Program-made: the position numbers and the translations under genes
Shown here: piece after piece, positions 53,460 through 62,738 of the stretch
Position numbering within the stretch: position 1 is the first letter of the stretch
Layout of the letters: the number at the start of each line of letters is the position of its first letter
Notes under the pieces: generated by a model
Seen by the model: only the letters and a program-made list of their open reading frames with translations
Databases searched by the model: none
What the model was told of the DNA's origin: nothing
DNA from: Paenibacillus sp.
GTDB lineage: Bacteria > Bacillota > Bacilli > Paenibacillales > YIM-B00363
NCBI RefSeq assembly: GCF_031177825.1
Contig: NZ_JAPSKE010000016.1
Coordinates: 39,774-103,773, forward strand
Length of the DNA: 64,000 nucleotides
Reading direction: 5' to 3'

Positions 53460-54932
53460 ATGAACATGAATGCAACGGAGTTGTTTACGCCGGCGGCGCC
53501 GGAAAGCCTAGGAATTTCGTCTTCGGCTATTTTGCGTTTTATCGAAAAAATCGAAAGAGAAGGCATCAACATGCATGGCTTTTTGGTATTGCGCAAAGGC
53601 CGAATCGCCGCGGAAGGGTATTGGGCTCCGTTTTCGCGCGACCGCAAACATCGGATGTACTCGATCAGCAAATCGTTCGTCTCCTTGGCGATCGGGTTGC
53701 TGGTCGACGAAGGGAAGCTAAGGTTGGAAGATCGGGTTGCGGCGTTCTTCGAAGATAAGGTTCCTGATCATCTCCATCCTTATGTAGCGCAAACGACGGT
53801 ACGAGACCTTCTGACGATGGCAGGGCCGCATTCCGCCGTTTCTTATTCGCGGCAGGATCGCGACTTCGCGGCGACCTTTTTCCAGAAGAAGCCTTCCCAC
53901 CCGCCAGGGTCCGTGTTCTTCTATGATACGGCCGGTACCGTGATTCTGACGACGATCGTCGAGCGGCTGAGCGGAGTTCCGTTCCTAACGTATATGCGCG
54001 ACAAGCTGCTGGATCCCGTCGGGTTTTCCAAGGATGCTTGGTGCATTCGAACGCCGGAAGGCACGTCATGGGGCGGCTCCGGGGTGATATGCACGTTGAG
54101 GGATATGGCGAAATTGGCGTATGTGTGCATGAATGACGGTCGCTGGGACGGAACGCAGCTCATTTCGGAGGCGTATATCCGCGAGGCCACTTCGAAGCAA
54201 ATCGATAACTCGCTGTCCGGGGATGTCGGCTACGGCTACCAAATCTGGTGCGAGGAGGATAACGGCTTTTCCTTCCGCGGCATGGGCTCTCAATTCGCCA
54301 TCGTCTATCCGGATCAGGAGCTGGTGTTTGCCTGTACCTCGGACACCCAGATGATGGGACACATCGCACCGATTCTCATTCGAAATGCGTTCCGGGAAGA
54401 GCTCTTGGCGAACCTCCATGACGGGCCGCTGCCTGCCGACGATGCCGCAAGGAAGGCGCTTGAACTCAAGATCGACAGCTTACATATCATTCCGCAGCAG
54501 GGGAGTCTAACCTCTTCCTATGCCGAGAAAATCGACGGGAAGTGGTACCGATTACACGAAAATCCCATGAAGATCTCGCGGCTGCGGTTCACGTTCGAAG
54601 GCGAAGAAGGACGTTGGGAATATGAAAATGAATCGGGCTTGCACCGGCTCGACTTCGGCATCGGGAAACAGAAGGAAGGGATCTTCCCGGAGACGAAGTA
54701 CTTCGGCGAACGCATCGGAACGGCGAAGGGCGAAGGCTATACATGCCTCGTTTCCGGAGCTTGGGTAGAGGAGCATAAACTGAACCTGCTCGTATACATT
54801 ACCGATGACTACCTGGGCTCGGCGAAAATGACCTTTTCCTTCATAGAAGATAAAATATCGGTACATATGCTGAAGGCGGCCGAGTGGTTCCTGGACGAAT
54901 ACTCGGGCTTCGCCGGCGGCGCGCTGGCTTAA
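53460..54932 (+). CDS. Serine beta-lactamase-family hydrolase
   Basis: A 490-residue protein of the class C beta-lactamase/DD-peptidase superfamily. The nucleophile motif SxxK is in RMYSISKSFVSLAIG (about residue 66) and the second motif is YDT in FFYDTAGTVILTTIVERLSG where Y-x-N is usual; the later IWCEEDNGFSFRGMGSQF occupies the KTG position with a variant. No signal peptide, so a cytoplasmic esterase or peptidase role is likelier than antibiotic resistance. A C-terminal lipocalin-like region of about 140 residues follows, as in several esterase relatives. TTTAAGGGGGAGTG precedes the ATG. Own terminator. Confidence 0.8.
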   Translation: MNMNATELFTPAAPESLGISSSAILRFIEKIEREGINMHGFLVLRKGRIAAEGYWAPFSRDRKHRMYSISKSFVSLAIGLLVDEGKLRLEDRVAAFFEDKVPDHLHPYVAQTTVRDLLTMAGPHSAVSYSRQDRDFAATFFQKKPSHPPGSVFFYDTAGTVILTTIVERLSGVPFLTYMRDKLLDPVGFSKDAWCIRTPEGTSWGGSGVICTLRDMAKLAYVCMNDGRWDGTQLISEAYIREATSKQIDNSLSGDVGYGYQIWCEEDNGFSFRGMGSQFAIVYPDQELVFACTSDTQMMGHIAPILIRNAFREELLANLHDGPLPADDAARKALELKIDSLHIIPQQGSLTSSYAEKIDGKWYRLHENPMKISRLRFTFEGEEGRWEYENESGLHRLDFGIGKQKEGIFPETKYFGERIGTAKGEGYTCLVSGAWVEEHKLNLLVYITDDYLGSAKMTFSFIEDKISVHMLKAAEWFLDEYSGFAGGALA

Positions 54933-54941
54933 ATAATCGGA

Positions 54942-54977
54942 CGAAGACCCCATGCGAGAAGAAGCATGGGGTCTTCG
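54942..54977 (+). terminator. Terminator of the beta-lactamase-family gene
   Basis: CGAAGACCCCATGC and GCATGGGGTCTTCG form a perfect 14-base stem around 8 bases; TTCGTG follows. Confidence 0.75.
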
Positions 54978-55038
54978 TTCGTGTTGCCGGGCCTGTCGAG
55001 GTTCATAAAAATACGAATCGATCAGCCTCGGAGGCGAC

Positions 55039-55061
55039 AAAAGTGCAGATCTTGCACTTTT
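55039..55061. promoter_or_regulatory. Perfect palindrome upstream of the beta-helix gene
   Basis: AAAAGTGCA-GATCT-TGCACTTTT: 9-base arms, followed by ATTGTTTTAGG; CGGAG and CTCCG extend the symmetry further out. It is 67 bases before the ATG. It could be an operator, a small repeat element or a second terminator. Confidence 0.45.
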
Positions 55062-55127
55062 ATTGTTTTAGGTCTCCGTATATTTTGAAAGGGAAGTGAA
55101 CCCAATGAGGGAAATGAGGAGGGATGT

Positions 55128-58100
55128 ATGATGTTCAAGAAGCGGACTTTGCGCTTCGGTCTGGCGCTGTCGACCGTTCTGGCGCTGCTGGCCGGGGTGG
55201 TGCCCGTGACGCCCGCGAGCGCGGAGACGGAGCAACCCGCCGCGGTCTACCACGTATCGCCGGAAGGGGCAGACGCCAATCCGGGTACGTCCGAAGCCCC
55301 TTTCCGCACGATCCAGAAGTGCGCGGAAGCGGTGTTGCCCGGGGACACCTGCTTGATCGCATCGGGTACATACCGGGAGACGGTCACGCCGGCGATCAGC
55401 GGCTCGGCAGACAAGCCGATCACGTTCCAAGCGGCTCCTGGCGCAACCGTAATTGTAAGCGGTTCCGAGCCGATCGGCGGCTGGCAGCAGCACAGCGGCA
55501 ACATCTATGTCGCCGATCTGGCGTGGAGCCTCGGGCACGAGAACCAATTGTTCGTCGTCGACGGCGCTGACGTCACCCCGCTGTGGGAGGCGCGTTGGCC
55601 GAATATTAGCGAGTACAGCCTGCCGGCGTTGCAGCAGGGGGTAGGGGTCGCGTCGGCCGGTTCGGCGATCACGCTTACGGATCCCGATCTGACGCAGCCG
55701 AACGATTACTGGAAGGGCGCCACGATCTGGGAGCGGGGCGGCGACGCGTATGTCGGGAAGACCAGCAAGGTGACGGGCTTTAACAGCGCTACCCATACGC
55801 TGACGTATGAAGCCCAGGCGGGGAATTACGACTACATGTGGCCCAAGGCCGGCAGCACGTATTACCTCATGGGCATTCTCGGCGAGTTGGACGCTCCGCA
55901 CGAATGGTATGTGGACGCGGCGGCGAAGAAGGTGTATCTGTGGGCGCCGGACGGCGGGGTGCCGTCGAACGTCGAGGTCAAGAAGCGGCATACCGCCTTC
56001 AACCTGAACGACAAGTCGTACATCCGCCTTGCCGGACTTCAGGTGTTCGCGGCCAACATTCCGATGAACAACGCCCATTACAACGTGTTGGACGGCTTGA
56101 AGGTGCTTTACCCGTACTTCTCCAATTACTCGCAGGGCACCTCCATTCCGCACCAGCTCACCGGCGGCATCAATGTAGCCGGCACGTATAACGAGATTAA
56201 GAACAGCACGATCGCTTATTCTACAGGTACGCTGGTCAATCTGGACGGCAGCCATAACCGCCTTGTGAACAACGACATCCATGACGGTAGCTATATGGCG
56301 GCTTACGATCCGCTGGTCAAGCTGTCGAGCGGCGACGACAACCTGATCAGCCACAACTCGCTCCACGATTCGGGCCGATTCATTCTGTACTGGCGAATGG
56401 GCAACGGGGAGATCGCGTACAACGACATCTACAACGGCATGTGGCTGTCGCGGGACGGCGCCCAGATTTACAGCTGGGGTACCGATATGGGCAACACCGA
56501 AATTCACCATAACTGGATTCACGACAGCCAAGGCACCGACATGAGCGTCGGGCTCTACTTCGACAACTTCACGCAGAACTCTGTCGTGCATCACAATGTT
56601 ATCTTTGAAAATGACGTGGGCATTCAACTGAACACGCCGGGCAACTACCATTTGATCTACAACAACACCGTCGCTGACAACCTCGGAGGCATCGGCTACT
56701 GGGGCTCGGCCCCTTACGACAAGGAGCTGTACGGAACGAGGGTGTTTAACAACATCTTCACCGATCGGGTATCCTTGACGGCTGATACGGCCAGCGGGTA
56801 CAACACGCTGACGGAGGCGGGTGTGGGCTTCGTAGATCCCGCCGCCAACGATTACCGACTGACGGAGGGCTCGACGGCGATCAATTCGGGCGCGGTCATC
56901 CCGGGCATTACGGACGGGTACGTAGGCAACGCGCCGGACGTCGGCGCTTACGAATTCGGCGGGGCGGACTGGACGGCGGGGCATAATTTCGCGAACCCTC
57001 CCGTCGCGGCATTAACTCCGATCGAGACGCCGTATATGAACAAAGTTCGGAACAGCGGCTTCGGCTGGGGCGTGGATCAATATTGGACGCTGCGACCGAC
57101 GGGCTCGGCATCGATCCTGCAGGTGTCGAATTCGGGCTCGGCCGCCAGCAAGCGAGGATTCCAGTCTAAGCTGCAGCTTTCCGGCGGCGGCGGCGTGGAG
57201 CAGCTGATCGAAGGCCTCAAGCCGAATACCGACTACATCCTCACGGGTTGGATGTATAACGATCCTAACCAAACCGTCTCCCTGAGCGTCAAGGATTACG
57301 GCGGAACCGAAATGGTCGTCACGGCGAACGAGACGGATTATGTCCGTAAGACTCTTACGTTCCGGACGGGAGCTACGGACACAACCGCATTGGTGCAGGT
57401 CGTTCAAGGCAGCCCGGCGACCGGGTTCTCGTACGCGGACGACATCGGGGTGTACGAGGCGACGCCGTTCGATCCGGGCGTCAGCCAGACGCTGCTGGAT
57501 ACGGTGCAGCTCACGTCGCCGACCTTGATCTATACGGAAGGCGAGCAGGCGACGCTGACCTTGACCGGTAAGCTGCGCAACGGCGCCGCTGCCGATTTCT
57601 CGGCTGCGAGCTTGGAATTCGCGTCCAGCGACGACAGCGTCTTGCGGTTCGATGGGGCGACCGGCTCCTCGGCGGCGTTCACGGCACTCTCCGAAGGTCA
57701 GGTCATCGTCACGGCGAAGGTGACCATGGACGGCATTACGCGAGCGACGACGGCCGTCGTTACGGTATTCCCGGACGTTCCGCCGCCGGTGGGCACGGAC
57801 TGGTCGGTTCGGCAATACGGCCCGGCTAGCCGCGGATTCGTTACCGTCGAAGGTTCCGAGCTAACGCTAGTCGGCATGGGGGAGAACGCCTGGAACGCAT
57901 CGGACGACTTCGTATATTTGAGCAAGAGCTTCGAGGTGGACGCGGACAATCCTGAAGTGACGCTGACCGCAACGATCGATTCGTTCAGCGCCGCCGACCC
58001 GGCCTCGATCGGACTGATGATCCGGGATCGGGATACGGCCGATTCCAAGCATGTGCACTTCCGCCTGGACGGGAACGGACAGGTGATGCGGTACGTTTTC

Positions 58101-60200
58101 CGAAATCAAGAGAGTATCCTGGATGCGCAGAAGCCGCCAGCCCAGCAGAAGTATTGGGGTTCGCAGTCGGGCTTGCTTATGGATTATGCCGGCAAGAGCA
58201 TGATTGCGCCCTTCAAGCTGAAGCTGGTGAAGCAGGGCAATACCGTCGCCGGGTATTATTTCAAGAATCAGACGTGGATGTACATGGGTAAGACGACTGT
58301 AGAGTTCACCGGGAACACGTTCTTGGCGGGCATCGGCATGTATACGGGCAAGGATAAACCGCCGGCGAAGGCCGTCATCTCCGACCTGTCGGTCACGATG
58401 GGCCCGATTACGACGCTGCCGCCGAAGGATCCGACCGATCCGACCGACCCGACGGATCCGACGACGAAGCCGCCGGGCTATAAGAACGTAGCGAAGGGCC
58501 GGACGTCGATTACGAGCTCCTTGCCGCTCAATACGGTGCGATTGACGGACGGCGACTTCGAGAGCTTCGCGAATATCGATACGGCGGGCCCGCAATGGGT
58601 GGTCATCGACTTGGGCGCAAGCTACAAGCTCGACGCGATCAAGCTGTGGCACTATTATGCCGACAACCGCGTGTATCGCGACGTCATCGCGCAGGTGTCG
58701 GATGACCCGACCTTCGCGACGAAGACGACCGTATTCAATAACGATAAGGACAATTCGGCCGGTCAAGGGATGGGCGCGAACGACGAGTATGTCGAGACGG
58801 CGGACGGCAAGATCATCGCGTTCGAACCCGTAGACGCCCGCTATGTCAGGCTGTGGACGAACGGGAGCAATAAAAACGTCGCGCATCATTATGTCGAGGT
58901 GGAAGTATACGGATCGCCGCTCGCCGCGCCGAAGCCGCCGGGATATGCGAATCAGGCACTCGGGAAGACGGAGATCGCTAGCAGCAAGCCGATCAATCCC
59001 GTCCGACTGACCGACGGGGACAAAGCGGCTGGGGCCTACACGGGCATGGATGCGGAAGGACCGCAGTGGGTTCGCATCGACCTGGGCCAGAGCTACAGCC
59101 TCGACGCCGTCAAGCTGTGGCACTATTACGCGGACGGCCGAACGTATCGCGACGTCGTCGTGCAGCTGTCGAGCGATCCGAGCTTCGCTATGCATACGAC
59201 GGTATTCAATAACGATGCGGACAATTCGTCCGGCCAAGGCGCGGGCGTCGACGCCGAGTACGCCGAGTCCGCGGACGGCAAGACGATCGATTTCGAGCCA
59301 ACGACCGCAAGGTATATCAAGCTCTGGACGAACGGGAGCAGCCGGAATGCTTCGCATCATTACGTCGAGGTGGAAGCGTGGGGCGCGCCGATCGACGAGA
59401 CGGCTCCCGCCACGACCGCGACGATCGATGCGGAGCCGACGAACGGCTGGCACCGCTCGGACGCAACGGTCACGCTTGCGGCGGTCGACGCGGAGTCTGG
59501 CGTTGAAGAGACGCAGGTTCGGCTTGGAGCGGACGGCGCCTGGACGGAGTATACCCAGCCGATCGCATTGACCGAGGAAGGCGTTCATGAGGTGTGGTAC
59601 CGGTCTAGCGATAAAGCCGGCAATGTGGAGTCGGCGAAGTCGATCGTCGTACGGATCGACAAGACGGCCCCGGCGTTTCGTTTGAGCGCAGGCGACCGTA
59701 CCCTGTCGGAGGGAGATAGCTTCGAGGAGTTGCTGCCGCTTAGCTTCGTAGCTTGGGACGATCTGTCCGGTCTCGACTCCGTCACGCTGGCGGTCTACGG
59801 AACCCAAGTCGCGATCGACCCGGTTGCACCTGCCGCGGAGATCGATATGGTCGGCAAGCCGGGCAGCCATACGGCGACGATTACCCTTGAGGATGCCGCC
59901 GGCAATGCGCTGGAGATCTGGTTTGCCTTTACCGTTACGACCAGCTTGGATTCCATGAGCGAGTTGATCGTTCGCTTCGAGCAAGGCGGCGAGCTGACCG
60001 GCCCGTTGTCCGCTCAACTGGCGAACCGTCTCGATCAGGCCCGGCATCACCTGGATCAGGGGAGAGCGGAGCAGGCGGCCAAACATTTGGAAGACTTCAT
60101 CAAGCATATGTCGAACCCTGCGCTTGAAGCTCACATCGGCGCAGCGGCCAAGGCGGCGCTTCAGGCCGACGCCGAGTACTTGATCGAGGCGTGGACGTAA
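55128..60200 (+). CDS. Secreted parallel beta-helix protein with twin F5/8 domains and FIMAH-like C-terminus
   Basis: A 1690-residue secreted protein; the ATG at 55128 (or 55131) follows GAGGAGGGATGT. Signal peptide to about residue 32. Residues about 38-620 are a right-handed beta-helix: YHVSPEGADANPGTSEAPFRTIQKCAEAVLPGDTCLIASGTYRE is the classic opening, followed by NxI/H repeats (IKNSTIAYSTG, ISHNSLHDSG, IHHNWIHDSQG). This fits a pectate-lyase-like or glycan-processing enzyme of unknown specificity. Then come a CBM-like domain (about 640-780), Big_2-like and LamG-like domains, a Pro-Thr-Asp linker (about 1100-1115), two near-duplicate F5/8-type C domains (about 1117-1263 and 1268-1423), an Ig-like domain and a FIMAH-like helical end (about 1606-1690). 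Followed 24 bases later by a GH123-like enzyme. Confidence 0.8.
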   Translation: MMFKKRTLRFGLALSTVLALLAGVVPVTPASAETEQPAAVYHVSPEGADANPGTSEAPFRTIQKCAEAVLPGDTCLIASGTYRETVTPAISGSADKPITFQAAPGATVIVSGSEPIGGWQQHSGNIYVADLAWSLGHENQLFVVDGADVTPLWEARWPNISEYSLPALQQGVGVASAGSAITLTDPDLTQPNDYWKGATIWERGGDAYVGKTSKVTGFNSATHTLTYEAQAGNYDYMWPKAGSTYYLMGILGELDAPHEWYVDAAAKKVYLWAPDGGVPSNVEVKKRHTAFNLNDKSYIRLAGLQVFAANIPMNNAHYNVLDGLKVLYPYFSNYSQGTSIPHQLTGGINVAGTYNEIKNSTIAYSTGTLVNLDGSHNRLVNNDIHDGSYMAAYDPLVKLSSGDDNLISHNSLHDSGRFILYWRMGNGEIAYNDIYNGMWLSRDGAQIYSWGTDMGNTEIHHNWIHDSQGTDMSVGLYFDNFTQNSVVHHNVIFENDVGIQLNTPGNYHLIYNNTVADNLGGIGYWGSAPYDKELYGTRVFNNIFTDRVSLTADTASGYNTLTEAGVGFVDPAANDYRLTEGSTAINSGAVIPGITDGYVGNAPDVGAYEFGGADWTAGHNFANPPVAALTPIETPYMNKVRNSGFGWGVDQYWTLRPTGSASILQVSNSGSAASKRGFQSKLQLSGGGGVEQLIEGLKPNTDYILTGWMYNDPNQTVSLSVKDYGGTEMVVTANETDYVRKTLTFRTGATDTTALVQVVQGSPATGFSYADDIGVYEATPFDPGVSQTLLDTVQLTSPTLIYTEGEQATLTLTGKLRNGAAADFSAASLEFASSDDSVLRFDGATGSSAAFTALSEGQVIVTAKVTMDGITRATTAVVTVFPDVPPPVGTDWSVRQYGPASRGFVTVEGSELTLVGMGENAWNASDDFVYLSKSFEVDADNPEVTLTATIDSFSAADPASIGLMIRDRDTADSKHVHFRLDGNGQVMRYVFRNQESILDAQKPPAQQKYWGSQSGLLMDYAGKSMIAPFKLKLVKQGNTVAGYYFKNQTWMYMGKTTVEFTGNTFLAGIGMYTGKDKPPAKAVISDLSVTMGPITTLPPKDPTDPTDPTDPTTKPPGYKNVAKGRTSITSSLPLNTVRLTDGDFESFANIDTAGPQWVVIDLGASYKLDAIKLWHYYADNRVYRDVIAQVSDDPTFATKTTVFNNDKDNSAGQGMGANDEYVETADGKIIAFEPVDARYVRLWTNGSNKNVAHHYVEVEVYGSPLAAPKPPGYANQALGKTEIASSKPINPVRLTDGDKAAGAYTGMDAEGPQWVRIDLGQSYSLDAVKLWHYYADGRTYRDVVVQLSSDPSFAMHTTVFNNDADNSSGQGAGVDAEYAESADGKTIDFEPTTARYIKLWTNGSSRNASHHYVEVEAWGAPIDETAPATTATIDAEPTNGWHRSDATVTLAAVDAESGVEETQVRLGADGAWTEYTQPIALTEEGVHEVWYRSSDKAGNVESAKSIVVRIDKTAPAFRLSAGDRTLSEGDSFEELLPLSFVAWDDLSGLDSVTLAVYGTQVAIDPVAPAAEIDMVGKPGSHTATITLEDAAGNALEIWFAFTVTTSLDSMSELIVRFEQGGELTGPLSAQLANRLDQARHHLDQGRAEQAAKHLEDFIKHMSNPALEAHIGAAAKAALQADAEYLIEAWT

Positions 60201-60224
60201 GCGCAAGGGGAAGGAGCATTTCGC

Positions 60225-61916
60225 ATGGAGAAGCAAGACGACTGGTTGATCACAAGATGCCTCAGTTCCTTGGAAAAGGTGTTTGCAGACGAGGAATTAA
60301 GCGCTGAGCCCTATCACCGGGGCTCCGCGCTGCGGGGGGAAACCTACGCTTTCCAGGTCGCCTACCGCGCGGCTGCGCAGACCAGATTGATTACGGTGAG
60401 CGTAGAATCGCCGCTAAGCGGCTCGATTCTCTTGCGAACCGTCGGCTTGGTGCCGTCGGAGCTGCCGTGTCAACGCGCCCATGACGAGTACGTGCTTCGG
60501 ACGACAGCGGGTCTGTATCCCGACCCGCTGTTCCCGATCGATGGTCCGGACGCAAGCATCGGCGCGATCCCGGGCACGGTGACGGGGATTCATTACCAAT
60601 GGCGTTCCGTCTGGGTGATGGTGGAGCTGGGCGACGACGCGCCGGCGGGCGTGCACCCCATCGTCGTCCGGTTCACGGACGCCGCCGGGGAGCGGCATGC
60701 GGAAGAGCGCTTCGAGCTGGAAGTGTTGGAAGCCGCCCTTCCTCCGCAAACGCTGATCCACACTGAGTGGTTCCATAGCGACTGCTTGGCGAATTACTAC
60801 GGGGTGGAAGTGTTCAGCGAGGCCCATTGGGGGCTCATCGAGCGCTATTTGAAGACGGCGGTTCGGCATGGGATCAACATGGTGCTTACGCCGTTGTTCA
60901 CGCCTCCGCTGGATACCCAGGAAGGCGGGGAGCGACCTACCGTTCAGCTCGTGGACGTGAAGAAGGAAGGCGACGCGTATTCGTTCGGCTTCGAGCGGCT
61001 GGGGCGCTGGATCGAGCTCTGCGACCGGGTCGGGGTGCGCTACTTCGAATTCTCCCACCTGTTCACCCAATGGGGGGCGAAGCACGCGCCGAAAATCATG
61101 GCGGAGGAGAACGGGGAAGTCCGACGGATTTTCGGGTGGGAAACCGATGCGACCGGAGAGGCTTACAAGTCGTTCCTTGGTCAGTTCCTTTCCGCGCTTA
61201 CGGCCTACATTCGGGAGCATGGCCTCGAGAACCGAAGCTACTTTCATGTTTCGGATGAACCGTTCCTTGAGCATCTACCGTGGTACCGCAGCGCTAGCGA
61301 GTTGATGCAGTCGCACTTGGGGGAATTCCCGATCATCGACGCGCTCTCGAATCTCGAATATTACGAGCAAGGACTGGTAAGGCGCCCGATCCCGGCCAAC
61401 AATCACATCGAGCCGTTCTTGGAGCGGGGCATTCCGGAGCTGTGGACGTATTATGCCTGCGCGCAGTATCGCCTTGGAGAATCGAACCGATTCTTCAATA
61501 TGCCTTCCGCCCGCAACCGCATCCTCGGCGTTCAGCTCTACAAGTTTCGAATGGCCGGATTTTTGCACTGGGGCTATAACTTCTGGAATACGCAATATTC
61601 GCTTCGGGCGATCGACCCGTATCGCGTGACGGATGCGGGCAGCAGCTTCCCGTCCGGGGACGCGTTTCTGGTGTACCCCGGCGAGGAGGGACCGGTCGAG
61701 TCGATCCGGCTCGAGGTGCTGAACGAGGCGTTGCAGGATCTTCGGGCGCTGCAGCTGCTCGAGGGCCTCGTCGGGCGCGAGCGGGTGCTGGAGTTGATCG
61801 AGGAGGGGCTCGAGGAGCCGCTTACCTTTTACCGTTACCCAAGGGATGCAACCTGGCTGCTGCAGCTTAGGGCGTCGGTCAACGCGGCGATCAAGGCGGC
61901 TTTGGTCGGCGTCTGA
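60225..61916 (+). CDS. DUF4091 / GH123-like glycoside hydrolase
   Basis: A 563-residue cytoplasmic-looking protein (no signal peptide). An N-terminal beta-sandwich (about 1-175) is followed by a TIM-barrel-like domain with GINMVLTPLFTPPLD, YFEFSHLFTQWG and SYFHVSDEPFLEHLPWYRSASELM. The adjacent Asp-Glu in HVSDEP corresponds to the catalytic pair of GH123 N-acetyl-galactosaminidases. The end MAGFLHWGYNFWNTQYS, then LVYPGEEGPVESIRLEVLNEALQDLRAL is DUF4091. AAGGGGAAGGAGC precedes the ATG. Being co-transcribed with the beta-helix protein suggests that it trims amino-sugar-containing oligosaccharides taken up after extracellular cleavage (inference). Confidence 0.8.
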   Translation: MEKQDDWLITRCLSSLEKVFADEELSAEPYHRGSALRGETYAFQVAYRAAAQTRLITVSVESPLSGSILLRTVGLVPSELPCQRAHDEYVLRTTAGLYPDPLFPIDGPDASIGAIPGTVTGIHYQWRSVWVMVELGDDAPAGVHPIVVRFTDAAGERHAEERFELEVLEAALPPQTLIHTEWFHSDCLANYYGVEVFSEAHWGLIERYLKTAVRHGINMVLTPLFTPPLDTQEGGERPTVQLVDVKKEGDAYSFGFERLGRWIELCDRVGVRYFEFSHLFTQWGAKHAPKIMAEENGEVRRIFGWETDATGEAYKSFLGQFLSALTAYIREHGLENRSYFHVSDEPFLEHLPWYRSASELMQSHLGEFPIIDALSNLEYYEQGLVRRPIPANNHIEPFLERGIPELWTYYACAQYRLGESNRFFNMPSARNRILGVQLYKFRMAGFLHWGYNFWNTQYSLRAIDPYRVTDAGSSFPSGDAFLVYPGEEGPVESIRLEVLNEALQDLRALQLLEGLVGRERVLELIEEGLEEPLTFYRYPRDATWLLQLRASVNAAIKAALVGV

Positions 61917-62021
61917 GCGGTGCATATACGGGGGCTTGGCCCACATATTTGGTATGTGTAGTGTGTGATGATGGTGGCTGTAGGCTGAAACAAAGAACTT
62001 AATTGCTCTGTAACAAATGAA

Positions 62022-62053
62022 AAGACGCCAAGGAGAGTTTTCCATGGCGTCTT
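62022..62053. repeat. Small hairpin in degenerate DNA
   Basis: AAGACGCCA and TGGCGTCTT arms around 14 bases, preceded on the minus strand by TGAAGACGCC; about 105 bases after the DUF4091 stop. It could terminate that gene but lacks a T-run. Confidence 0.4.
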
Positions 62054-62226
62054 CATAGTTTAATTCTCGTCGTCCTCATTCAGGTGTTTCACCCCCAAAA
62101 TAGTTTCAACTACTTTTCCCGTTACGCAAGGTAGCAAGAATAAATTCATGATTTTTCGACGGTATGAACACGATAGGTTTTGGAACGGGTGCCACTTGGT
62201 TCAGCCACATGACCCGATCCAACCCC

Positions 62227-62283
62227 CACATGTTCCCGCATACGGGGCATGTGGACTGTCTGTTGCTTGCGAGAAAGTATTGA
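62227..62283 (+). pseudogene. Remnant of an RNA m5U methyltransferase C-terminus
   Basis: The frame reads HMFPHTGHVDCLLLARKY and stops. HMFPHTGHV-x-C is the end signature of RlmD/TrmA-type methyltransferases. Bases 62229-62255 are identical over 27 nt to 48177-48203 in the RlmD-like gene. Upstream codons do not continue the similarity, so only the very tail is left. Confidence 0.45.
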
Positions 62284-62470
62284 AATTGAGCCGTCGATCG
62301 ATTTACGGAGGCTGGTGCTGCCGCGAGCCTGACACACTCGCCCTAAGGAAAATTATCCCATAGCGGTTTGGCCCGGGGGGAAGTTTGACGCTTACTATCA
62401 ATCTACGAGAGCGGTAGACCGGCATGGTTAGCTGGCCCTCTATATTTATTGCGTCATACTTTAAACGAAA

Positions 62471-62534
62471 AGCGATCTTCAGGTGAAGGCATTTTGCTGC
62501 CATCCTGAAGATCGCTTTTTTTTGTGACGGCTGC
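62471..62534 (+). terminator. Strong terminator before the last gene
   Basis: AGCGATCTTCAGG and CCTGAAGATCGCT form a 13-base stem around a 30-base loop, running into TTTTTTTTT. The gene it served has decayed or lies upstream. Confidence 0.75.
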
Positions 62535-62738
62535 GGTCGGAATGGTTTTCACCGGCTCGCTGTTCGCTGCTGCCTCCAAAATTTCGCCTCAGCGTGCCCC
62601 CTGGATCCAGCATTCGAAGGACTGCAAAACCATACCGCGACGTTGGGGGTAGAAGGAAAATTTATCTTTTAATAGAATTAAATAGATAAACCGACTTAAA
62701 ATCATTTTAATTACAGATATTTACGGAGGAATCCACCA

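Larger units (their letters stand above)
61917..62738. other. Gene-poor stretch of degenerate DNA
   Basis: An 822-base stretch without a credible intact gene. It contains an AAGACGCCA/TGGCGTCTT hairpin at 62022-62053, a remnant matching the end of the RlmD-like gene (62227-62283) and a strong terminator (62471-62534). The short open frames here have no recognisable motif. Composition is intermediate between the GC-rich backbone and the AT-rich island, suggesting old recombination. Confidence 0.5.

Noticed and set aside
53460-54932. Antibiotic-resistance beta-lactamase
   Set aside because: No signal peptide, a YDT rather than YxN motif and a C-terminal extra domain point to an esterase/peptidase relative, not a secreted resistance enzyme.
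55039-55061. A fifth member of the TTGCGCAT regulon promoter set (TTGCAC at 55053)
   Set aside because: The distance from TTGCAC to the TATATT candidate is about 27 bases rather than 30-31, and there is no second half-site 19-20 bases upstream.
58428-58470. Short tandem repeat GATCCGACC-type, possible regulatory or CRISPR-like array
   Set aside because: It encodes the Pro-Thr-Asp linker of the beta-helix protein in frame; no spacer structure exists.
62148-62363. Small plus-strand open frame (about 71 codons) and its minus-strand counterpart
   Set aside because: No ribosome site or recognisable text; the region is better explained by the methyltransferase remnant in another frame.
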